A stretch of 13,966 nt of DNA from Deltaproteobacteria bacterium (GTDB lineage: Bacteria > Myxococcota > B64-G9). Shown one piece after another: positions 7,032-12,295 of this stretch. The translations under genes and the position numbers were made by a program. Location of the stretch: NCBI GenBank assembly GCA_003647095.1, contig QMME01000067.1, positions 1 to 13,966 of the forward strand, written 5' to 3'. Numbering within the stretch: the stretch's first letter is position 1; every line of letters begins with the position of its first letter. The notes beneath the pieces are model-generated. The model ran no database searches and was not told where the DNA came from. It saw only the letters and a list, made by a program, of their open reading frames with translations.

Positions 7032-7748
7032 ATGAACCGGGCGACAAGGGCAATGCTGTTTTTTCTCCTGGCCGGGATGCTGCTGGCGGCCTGCGGCCCG
7101 GCCGACACCGAGGTGTGGCTGCGCATCGAGGAAGACGCCTCGCATCCCTGCCTGGGAGCCGGCCACCTGCGGGTGCGGGTGCAGAACAACGACCTGCAAC
7201 CGGGGCCCGTCTTCGACGAGTTCGCCGTCTTTTTCGACAAGGAGACCTTGCAGTGTCGTATCGGGGGAGAGTGCCGCTATCCCGGCCTGCCTCCCGGATC
7301 CGGATACACCGTGGAGATGAGTTTTTCCGACTCCAGCACCGAGGATCGGGGCCTGCTCAGCGAGGTGGTCAGTAACGAATTCTCGGTCTCCGCGGGAGCG
7401 CCCATCCAGGAGGTCACCATTTCCCTGTACCGCCGGCCGGGTGTTTCCCAGGGCACCCTCATCGCCTACCAGCCCGGCGACTGGGGGGTTGTGGGTGGCA
7501 TCAGCATCCTGCAGTTCCGGGTAATCAAGGACGGGGAAGCCACTCCGGTCAGGGCCTACTACGTGGCCTATGATCCCCAACTGCGCCCCGATCCCTTCCC
7601 CCTGGTGATCTCCAACCTGCCGGCCCCGGTGGACCTGGAACTGTACCACTTCTACCTGGAAGGACTGGACGACCAGCAGCGGCTGTTGCGTACCTGGAAC
7701 GCCCCGGTCTACCTGCAGCAGGGCAGCGTATTCGATCTGCAACTGTAG
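7032..7748 (+). CDS. Lipoprotein of unknown family (second of a tandem pair)
   Basis: A 238-residue lipoprotein precursor with signal peptide (MLFFLLAGMLL core) and lipobox LAAC; the lipidated residue would be C21, followed by Gly. The mature sequence aligns by eye along most of its length with the preceding lipoprotein: HPCLGAGHLRV against HLPCAGMRRLRV, a central Cys pair before PGLP, and the exact PLVISNL motif, whose coding DNA is identical over 19 bp (7602-7620 against 6877-6895). Most other positions have diverged, which suggests an old tandem duplication rather than a recent one. Four cysteines besides the lipid-bearing one could not be assigned to pairs. No enzyme or binding motif is visible. 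The gene converges on the PilZ gene downstream. Confidence 0.8.
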   Translation: MNRATRAMLFFLLAGMLLAACGPADTEVWLRIEEDASHPCLGAGHLRVRVQNNDLQPGPVFDEFAVFFDKETLQCRIGGECRYPGLPPGSGYTVEMSFSDSSTEDRGLLSEVVSNEFSVSAGAPIQEVTISLYRRPGVSQGTLIAYQPGDWGVVGGISILQFRVIKDGEATPVRAYYVAYDPQLRPDPFPLVISNLPAPVDLELYHFYLEGLDDQQRLLRTWNAPVYLQQGSVFDLQL

Positions 7749-7817
7749 GTGCGGTTTTCCACTCCGGCCGCGGTTTCCACAGGAGTTCGGCCGGCGCGGG
7801 TCGTTCCTGCAGGGCAG
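7749..7817. other. Convergent intergenic gap with weak inverted repeat
   Basis: The gap lies between two converging genes. CCGGCCG (7764-7770) and CGGCCGG (7788-7794) could form a hairpin with a 17-nt loop. A near-direct repeat, CGGTTTTCCAC (7752-7762) and CGGTTTCCAC (7771-7780), lies alongside. There is no T-run on either strand, so calling it a terminator would go beyond the evidence. Confidence 0.3.
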
Positions 7818-8189
7818 TCAGGCGACCAGGTGCCGGTGCAGCGATTCCTGGCCGGCACGGGTGAAAAAGCGGGTGAACTGCACCCCGAAGCCACCGCTGC
7901 AACCCTGGCTGCGGCTGCCCAGGCCGAAACGCCTCACCCGGCCGGAGACCATCACCGAGTTCACGCCGTCGGGCAGGCAGACCACCAGGGTGACGCTGTC
8001 CGACCATTCGGGCAGCACCGGGGCGCTGAGGAAGGCTCCGTTTTCCGAAAGGTCGAGGATCTCCACCGGGAAGAACCGCCCCTGGTACTTGATGGTGCCC
8101 TCGAGCAGGCGACGATCGCGCTCGGAACTTCGCCTCTCCCGGGCAGGGCGTCTGACCAACCTCAGCCTGGCAATCGGGGTCTTTTTCAT
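7818..8189 (-). CDS. Small single-domain PilZ protein, likely c-di-GMP receptor
   Basis: A 123-residue stand-alone PilZ domain. Both halves of the cyclic-di-GMP signature are present: R20-x3-R24 in a basic N-terminal stretch, and the D/N-x-S-x-x-G motif as D46-L-S48-E-N-G51. They are followed by the alternating strands of a PilZ barrel (VTLVVCLPDGVNSVMVSGRV, then GFGVQF). Binding of the dinucleotide is therefore expected. There is no output domain, so it probably acts through a partner protein, as other single-domain PilZ proteins do in motility, polysaccharide export or transcription control. The ATG at 8187-8189 has AGGAGGG about 7 nt upstream. The gene is monocistronic and divergent from queC, and its own promoter lies in the AT-rich spacer. 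The neighbours do not indicate the pathway. Confidence 0.88.
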   Translation of the reverse strand: MKKTPIARLRLVRRPARERRSSERDRRLLEGTIKYQGRFFPVEILDLSENGAFLSAPVLPEWSDSVTLVVCLPDGVNSVMVSGRVRRFGLGSRSQGCSGGFGVQFTRFFTRAGQESLHRHLVA

Positions 8190-8210
8190 GCCTTCCCTCC
8201 TTGTGTAACC

Positions 8211-8239
8211 ACTTTATCCTACATTTATATACATGTCAA
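8211..8239 (-). promoter_or_regulatory. Sigma70-type promoter of the PilZ gene
   Basis: On the minus strand, TTGACA (plus positions 8234-8239) and TAAAGT (8211-8216) are separated by 17 bp. The -35 is a perfect consensus. The start would be near 8204, giving a leader of about 14 nt that contains the Shine-Dalgarno. Confidence 0.6.
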
Positions 8240-8264
8240 AAAAAATGACTACATTGTCCTACAT
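8217..8264. repeat. TACAT repeats phased at 10 bp around an A8 tract
   Basis: TACAT occurs at 8220, 8230, 8250 and 8260. The missing 8240 position is taken by a run of eight A (8238-8245). The outer copies are extended: TTATCCTACAT (8214-8224) and TTGTCCTACAT (8254-8264) match at 10 of 11 bases, 40 bp apart. The array overlaps the -35 and spacer of the PilZ promoter and lies upstream of the queC promoter. Spacing of one helical turn puts all copies on one face, as in a cooperative binding site or bent DNA. Confidence 0.55.
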
Positions 8265-8276
8265 GGTATTTGCCCC

Positions 8277-8306
8277 TTGCCCCTGCCTCGCCGGCAAGTA
8301 TATGTT
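8277..8306 (+). promoter_or_regulatory. queC: Candidate queC promoter
   Basis: TTGCCC (8277-8282) is followed either by TATATG (8299-8304, 16-bp spacer) or by TATGTT (8301-8306, 18-bp spacer). Transcription would begin about 8311-8313, leaving a leader of roughly 30 nt, too short for a preQ1 riboswitch plus expression platform. The same -35 hexamer occurs in the pyrB promoter. Confidence 0.45.
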
Positions 8307-8340
8307 ATTCAAGCCGTTGCCCGTTGCGGAGGAGGTGCGG

Positions 8341-9042
8341 TTGAGCGAGCAAAAGACAGGGCCACGAGAAGCGGTGGTGCTGCTCAGCGGCGGCATGGAT
8401 TCCGCCACCTGCCTGGCGGTGGCGTGCTCCGAGGGGTTGAGCTGCCACGCCCTCACCATCGACTACGGCCAGCGACACCACCGGGAGCTGCAGGCGGCGG
8501 CCGGCATCGCCGCCAGCCTGGGGGCCAGCGAACACCTGGTCATGCGGGTGGAACTGGACCGAGTCGGCGGCTCGGCGCTGACCGGTGACATGCCGGTGCC
8601 ACGGCGACCCGCCGAGGGAATACCGGTTACCTACGTGCCCGCCCGCAACCTGGTGTTTCTTTCCCTGGCCGTGGCCTGGGCCGAGGTGCTCGGGGCCCGG
8701 GCGGTCTACATCGGGGTCAACCAGGTGGACTACAGCGGCTACCCCGACTGCCGGGGCGAGTTTCTCGAGGCCTTTCGCCAGGCGGCCCGGGCCGGCACCC
8801 GGGCCGGCAGCGAGGGCCGGCAGATCGAGATCAGGGCGCCGCTGCTCGATCTCGACAAGCCGGGAATCATTCGCCTGGGCAGCCGCCTGGGGGTGGACTT
8901 CGCCCTTACCCACACCTGCTACGATCCCGACTCCGCCGGCCGGGCCTGCGGCCGCTGTCCCGCCTGCCGGCTGCGCCTGGAGGGGTTCCGGCGCGCCGGC
9001 CTGAGCGACCCGGCTCCCTACCAGCCCGGTGGGCGAGAATAA
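8341..9042 (+). CDS. queC: 7-cyano-7-deazaguanine synthase (preQ0 synthase)
   Basis: QueC converts 7-carboxy-7-deazaguanine to preQ0 using ATP and ammonia, a cytoplasmic step on the way to queuosine in tRNA. The protein has 233 residues, the usual size. The PP-loop ATPase motif SGGMDS lies at 16-21 after strand AVVLL, and the conserved YGQRHHREL and YVPARNLVFLSLA segments are present. The zinc site is complete: C193, C203, C206 and C209, the last three in CGRCPAC. Start choice: TTG at 8341 has an excellent Shine-Dalgarno GGAGGAGG (8328-8335) and places the PP-loop at the family's normal distance from the N-terminus. The reading frame is open back to an ATG at 8233, but that would add 36 non-homologous residues and include the promoter. 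No other queuosine gene is in the window. Confidence 0.96.
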   Translation: MSEQKTGPREAVVLLSGGMDSATCLAVACSEGLSCHALTIDYGQRHHRELQAAAGIAASLGASEHLVMRVELDRVGGSALTGDMPVPRRPAEGIPVTYVPARNLVFLSLAVAWAEVLGARAVYIGVNQVDYSGYPDCRGEFLEAFRQAARAGTRAGSEGRQIEIRAPLLDLDKPGIIRLGSRLGVDFALTHTCYDPDSAGRACGRCPACRLRLEGFRRAGLSDPAPYQPGGRE

Positions 9043-9046
9043 ACTG

Positions 9047-9075
9047 TTGCCCGCCGCCGGCCGTCCCCCTATACT
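9047..9075 (+). promoter_or_regulatory. pyrB: Sigma70-type promoter of pyrBI
   Basis: TTGCCC (9047-9052) and TATACT (9070-9075) are separated by 17 bp. The -35 begins 5 nt after the queC stop. The start near 9082 gives a leader of about 26 nt, too short for a leader-peptide attenuator like that of enterobacterial pyrBI, so pyrimidine control, if any, probably acts elsewhere. Confidence 0.6.
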
Positions 9076-9107
9076 GCGCGGCTGATCGTTTCCAGGAGGT
9101 GCGAGCC

Positions 9108-10025
9108 GTGGAATTCAACCAACGTTCCATCATCTCCATCCGCGACTTTTCCCGCGAGGAGATCGAATTCGTGGTGGGCAAGGCGCTCGAGGTCAAGCAA
9201 GGACGCTGGCACGACGCGCTCAGCGGCAAGGTGCTGGCCTCGTTGTTTTTCGAGCCCTCCACGCGCACCCGGCTTTCCTTCGATGCGGCCATGGTCTCCA
9301 TGGGGGGGCGGGTGGTGGGGTTCGCCGACGCCGGGGTGAGCTCGACCAAGAAGGGCGAGTCCCTGGCCGACACCATCCGCACCGTAACCGGCTACTGCGA
9401 CGTCATCGCCATGCGGCACCCGGTGGAGGGCGCGGCCCGGCTGGCGTCCGAGGTGGCCGGGGTGCCGGTCATCAACGCCGGTGACGGGGCCAACCAGCAT
9501 CCCACCCAGACCTTCCTCGACCTGTTCACCATCCACGAGGAGTTCGGGCGCCTGGATGGCCTGAAGGTGGGCATGCTGGGGGATCTCAAGTACGGGCGCA
9601 CCGTGCACTCGCTGGCCAAGGCCCTGAGCCTGTTCGAGGTCGAGCAGGTGTTCATCTCCCCGCCGTCGCTGCGCATGCCCGAGGGCATCATCGAGGAGCT
9701 GCGCCAGGGCGGCACCGCCTTCCAGGAGGTGGAAGAGATCGACCAGGTGCAAGGAGCGCTCGATGTCCTCTACGTCACCCGTATCCAGAAGGAGCGCTTT
9801 GCCGATTTCCAGGAATACGAGCGGGTGGCCGGCGCCTACCGCCTGGGACACCGGGAACTGTCCGCCCTGGGCGGCCAGTGCCGGGTGATGCACCCCCTGC
9901 CCCGGGTGGACGAGATCAAGCCGGAGGTGGACTCCGGCGGCAATGCCATTTACTTCCGCCAGGCCCACAACGGCATTCCCACCCGGCAAGCCTTGCTGGG
10001 TCTGGTCACGGGGACGATATCATGA
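9108..10025 (+). CDS. pyrB: Aspartate transcarbamoylase catalytic chain
   Basis: PyrB joins carbamoyl phosphate and aspartate to N-carbamoyl-aspartate, the committed step of pyrimidine synthesis. The protein has 305 residues (E. coli chain about 310). The carbamoyl phosphate loop FEPSTRTR has S51-T52-R53-T54-R55; RHPVEGAARLA, the GDGANQHPTQ segment with H131, the GDLKYGRTVHSL segment and the 240s-type loop MHPLPRVDE (from 261) are all intact. Start choice: AGGAGG at 9094-9099 sits 8 nt before GTG 9108. The earlier in-frame GTG at 9099 overlaps that Shine-Dalgarno and is not usable. The stop overlaps the pyrI start as ATGA, giving translational coupling and matched subunit amounts. It is expected to assemble with PyrI as a class B holoenzyme. 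Confidence 0.97.
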   Translation: MEFNQRSIISIRDFSREEIEFVVGKALEVKQGRWHDALSGKVLASLFFEPSTRTRLSFDAAMVSMGGRVVGFADAGVSSTKKGESLADTIRTVTGYCDVIAMRHPVEGAARLASEVAGVPVINAGDGANQHPTQTFLDLFTIHEEFGRLDGLKVGMLGDLKYGRTVHSLAKALSLFEVEQVFISPPSLRMPEGIIEELRQGGTAFQEVEEIDQVQGALDVLYVTRIQKERFADFQEYERVAGAYRLGHRELSALGGQCRVMHPLPRVDEIKPEVDSGGNAIYFRQAHNGIPTRQALLGLVTGTIS

Positions 10026-10480
10026 CGGAGGACAGGGCCCGCAAGGTATACGCCATCGACAGGGGTACGGTCATCGATCACATCCCCAGTCCGCTGGCTC
10101 TCAAGGTGGTGGAGATCCTGGGAGTGAAGCAGGAGGGCATCCTCACCATCGGCATCAACTTCAAGAGTGCCAAGCTCGGCAGCAAGGACATCGTCAAGGT
10201 GGAGAACCTCAAGCTCACCGAGTCGGTGACCGACCGGCTGGCCCTGGTGGCTCCCACCGCCACCATCAACATCATCGAGCAGGGGCGGGTGGTGGAGAAG
10301 CGCCCCATTCACATTCCCCGCGAGTTCCACGGCCTGCTGCGCTGTCCCAACCCCAAGTGCATCACCAATGTCGAGGAGGTGACCACCGTCTTTCACCTGG
10401 AAGGCGAGCCTCCGCACCCCGCGGTACGCTGTCATTACTGCGAGCGACTCTACAAGAATCCCGGGGAACTGGTGGAGTAG
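10022..10480 (+). CDS. pyrI: Aspartate transcarbamoylase regulatory chain
   Basis: PyrI binds nucleotide effectors and links PyrB trimers, giving feedback control of the pyrimidine pathway. At 152 residues it is one shorter than the E. coli chain. The N-terminal allosteric domain contains KVYAIDRGTVIDHIP, LKVVEILG and LTIGINFKSAKLGSKDIVKV, as in the family. The C-terminal zinc domain has C108, C113, C137 and C140 (CPNPKC and CHYC), each one position before its E. coli counterpart, so subunit contact should be preserved. The start is the ATG overlapping the pyrB stop; the reading frame is open further upstream but that is inside pyrB. The gene ends 12 nt from the converging dnaJ stop, with no clear terminator between them. 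Confidence 0.97.
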   Translation: MTEDRARKVYAIDRGTVIDHIPSPLALKVVEILGVKQEGILTIGINFKSAKLGSKDIVKVENLKLTESVTDRLALVAPTATINIIEQGRVVEKRPIHIPREFHGLLRCPNPKCITNVEEVTTVFHLEGEPPHPAVRCHYCERLYKNPGELVE

Positions 10481-10492
10481 GGCCCGGGTGCG

Positions 10493-11599
10493 TCAACGCT
10501 TGCGGCCGAACAGGCCCTTCTTTTTCCCGGCCACCTGGGAGCCGCTGACCTCGGCGTACTGGCGCAGCAGGCTCTCCTGCTCGGCGTTGAGCTTGCGGGG
10601 AATGGTGACCCGTACGTGTACCTGCAGATCACCGCGGCCGTAGCCGCGCAGGCGGGCCACTCCCTCGCCGCGCAGGACGATGACGTCGCCGGGCTGGGTG
10701 CCGCGGCGAATGTCCAGCTGCCGGCTGCCCTCGATGAGCGGCACCTCCACCGTGGTGCCCAGCGCCGCCTGGGAGAAATCGATGGTGACCTCGGTGTGCA
10801 GGTCGTCGCCGTCGCGCAGGAAACGCTCGTCGGGCTCGACGTGCAGAAACAGGTACAGGTCCCCCGGCGGCCCGCCCCGGGTGCCGGGTTCTCCCTTGCC
10901 GGCCAGGCGCATGCGGGTGCCGTCGTCCACCCCGGCGGGAATGGTCACCGAGACCTGGCGCTGGCTCTGCACCTGGCCGCTGCCCCGGCATTCGTGGCAG
11001 GGCGTCTCCGCCAGGTTGCCCTCGCCGCCGCAGGTGGGACAGGTGGTGGTGATGGTGAAGAATCCCTGCGACTGGATCAGCTGCCCGCGCCCGCCGCACT
11101 GGAAGCAGGTCTTGCGGGCACTGCCCGGTTCGGCCCCGGAGCCCTGGCAGACGGGGCAGGGCGCCGGATGATCCAGGGTCAGCTTCCGCTCGCAGCCGAG
11201 CACGGCCTCCTTGAAGGTGATGGTCAGATCGTGACGCAGGTCGGCCCCGCGGCGTGCTCCCGGGGAGGAACGACCCGGCCGGCCCCCGAAGGAAAAGCCG
11301 AAGAATTCCTCGAAGATGCTGCCGAAGGAGGAGAAGATGTCGTCCACCGAGGAGAACCCCGGCGAGAAACCGGCCCCGCGCAGCCCCTCCCTGCCGAACT
11401 GGTCGTAGAGCTGGCGCTTCTGGGGATCGCTCAGTACCCCGTAGGCCTCGGCCAGCTCCTTGAAGCGTTCCTCGGCCTCGGGGCTGCCCTGGTTGCGATC
11501 GGGATGATACTTGACCGCCAGGCGGCGATAGGCCTTCTTTATCTCCGCATCGGAGGCGTCACGGCCGACACCCAGTATCTCGTAGTAGTCCTTTTCCAC
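10493..11599 (-). CDS. dnaJ: Type I DnaJ (Hsp40) co-chaperone
   Basis: DnaJ delivers unfolded clients to DnaK and stimulates its ATPase. The 368-residue protein has the full type I layout: J domain (1-70) with HPD at 32-34; a Gly/Phe-rich region (about 69-115) with SSFGSIFEEFFGFSFGG; a zinc domain with four CxxCxGxG units at C148, C165, C187 and C201; then the two C-terminal beta domains. It ends in a basic tail (GKKKGLFGRKR) that is unusual for DnaJ. The start is GTG at 11597-11599, giving MEKDYYEILGV, with a modest GGACGAG upstream. It lies 36 nt downstream of grpE on the same strand. DnaK is not encoded between or beside them in this window, so the third chaperone partner must be elsewhere. 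Confidence 0.97.
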   Translation of the reverse strand: MEKDYYEILGVGRDASDAEIKKAYRRLAVKYHPDRNQGSPEAEERFKELAEAYGVLSDPQKRQLYDQFGREGLRGAGFSPGFSSVDDIFSSFGSIFEEFFGFSFGGRPGRSSPGARRGADLRHDLTITFKEAVLGCERKLTLDHPAPCPVCQGSGAEPGSARKTCFQCGGRGQLIQSQGFFTITTTCPTCGGEGNLAETPCHECRGSGQVQSQRQVSVTIPAGVDDGTRMRLAGKGEPGTRGGPPGDLYLFLHVEPDERFLRDGDDLHTEVTIDFSQAALGTTVEVPLIEGSRQLDIRRGTQPGDVIVLRGEGVARLRGYGRGDLQVHVRVTIPRKLNAEQESLLRQYAEVSGSQVAGKKKGLFGRKR

Positions 11600-11635
11600 G
11601 TTCTCGTCCGCCCGCGGGGTTCGGCCGGGATTGGC

Positions 11636-12226
11636 TCACTCCGCCACGCCCACGCGCACCCCGGCCGGCCGCACCAGCTGTCCGGCCAGGGTGTAGCCGG
11701 GGCGCAGCTCGTCCACTACCATACCTTCACGTTCCTTTTCCACCTGCTCGGTCATCAGCGCTTCCATGGTGTTGGGATCGAAGCGCTGGCCGCTGGTTGG
11801 TATTCTCTCCAGGCCGATCTTCTTCAGCGAATCGTCGAGTTGGCGCAGCACCAGCTCGATGCCCTGCGCCAGCTCGGCGGCGGGGGCGTCGCTCCGGCAG
11901 GCCTGGTGCAGCCGCTCCAGGTTGTCGAGCACCTCCACGAACGGTTCCGCCAGCCGGGCCCGCTGCACCTCCAGGCGCCGCTCGATCTCGCCTTCCAGGC
12001 GCTTGCGGGTGCCTTCCATGTCGGCCAGCGAGGCCTTGTGGGCCTGGATGTATTCCCGCAGCTGCCGGTCCTTGTCCTCTAGGCGCTGCTCCAGCTCCTC
12101 GACGTAATGGGGCTTGTCGGGCCGGGGCTCGCCGGCGATGGCGTCGAGATCGACGTCGTCTCGCAGCCACCAGCGTTGATCGCGTACCACAAACCCCGCC
12201 GGCGACTTTTCTTCCTTCTGGTCCAT
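11636..12226 (-). CDS. grpE: GrpE nucleotide exchange factor for DnaK
   Basis: GrpE is the dimeric cochaperone that releases ADP from DnaK. The 196-residue protein has a variable acidic/basic N-terminus, a long coiled-coil helix (about 50-105; ELEQRLEDKDRQLREYI), a short helical bundle (VLDNLERLHQAC) and the C-terminal beta-wing domain with the family signature FDPNTMEALMTEQ followed by LRPGYTLAGQLVRPAGVRV. In FDPNxHEA the usual His is Met here. Start choice: ATG at 12224-12226 (MDQKEEKS) is preceded by GGGAGGT with about 7-8 nt spacing; an in-frame ATG 36 nt further upstream has no such site. The gene is 48 nt downstream of the spermidine-synthase-like gene and 36 nt upstream of dnaJ. No CIRCE element was found in the leader. 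Confidence 0.95.
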   Translation of the reverse strand: MDQKEEKSPAGFVVRDQRWWLRDDVDLDAIAGEPRPDKPHYVEELEQRLEDKDRQLREYIQAHKASLADMEGTRKRLEGEIERRLEVQRARLAEPFVEVLDNLERLHQACRSDAPAAELAQGIELVLRQLDDSLKKIGLERIPTSGQRFDPNTMEALMTEQVEKEREGMVVDELRPGYTLAGQLVRPAGVRVGVAE

Positions 12227-12267
12227 GGCAGCAACCTCCCTGCGGTAATGCTTACAAGTCACCGTAA

Positions 12268-12295
12268 AAACTAGTCACAGGGCGGCCGAAGTCAA
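12268..12295 (-). promoter_or_regulatory. grpE: Weak candidate promoter for grpE-dnaJ
   Basis: On the minus strand, TTGACT (plus 12290-12295) and TAGTTT (12268-12273) are separated by 16 bp. The -35 is good and the -10 poor. The site spans the stop codon of the upstream gene; the start would be near 12261 with a leader of about 34 nt. It does not resemble a sigma32 heat-shock promoter. Confidence 0.35.

Noticed and set aside
4969..7053. Minus-strand open frame of 694 codons opposite the PEGA and first lipoprotein genes
   Set aside because: It lies opposite genes with signal peptides, a PEGA domain and a lipobox. It is a GC-driven shadow with no domain or Shine-Dalgarno support.
8233..8340. 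N-terminal extension of queC from ATG 8233
   Set aside because: The extra 36 residues have no QueC similarity, contain the likely promoter, and lack a Shine-Dalgarno. TTG 8341 has a near-perfect one.
8307..8340. preQ1 riboswitch ahead of queC
   Set aside because: The predicted leader is about 30 nt and shows no C-rich loop plus A-rich tail arrangement.
9099..9107. pyrB start at GTG 9099
   Set aside because: This codon overlaps the AGGAGG ribosome site that fits GTG 9108.
10460..10499. CCCGGG pair (10460, 10483) and GCGT/ACGC hairpin as a pyrI/dnaJ terminator
   Set aside because: Short self-complementary GC words are expected by chance here, and neither strand has a T-run.
10616..12082. Plus-strand open frame of 488 codons across dnaJ and grpE
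   Set aside because: It spans two certain genes and their gap on the opposite strand, and has no motif of its own.
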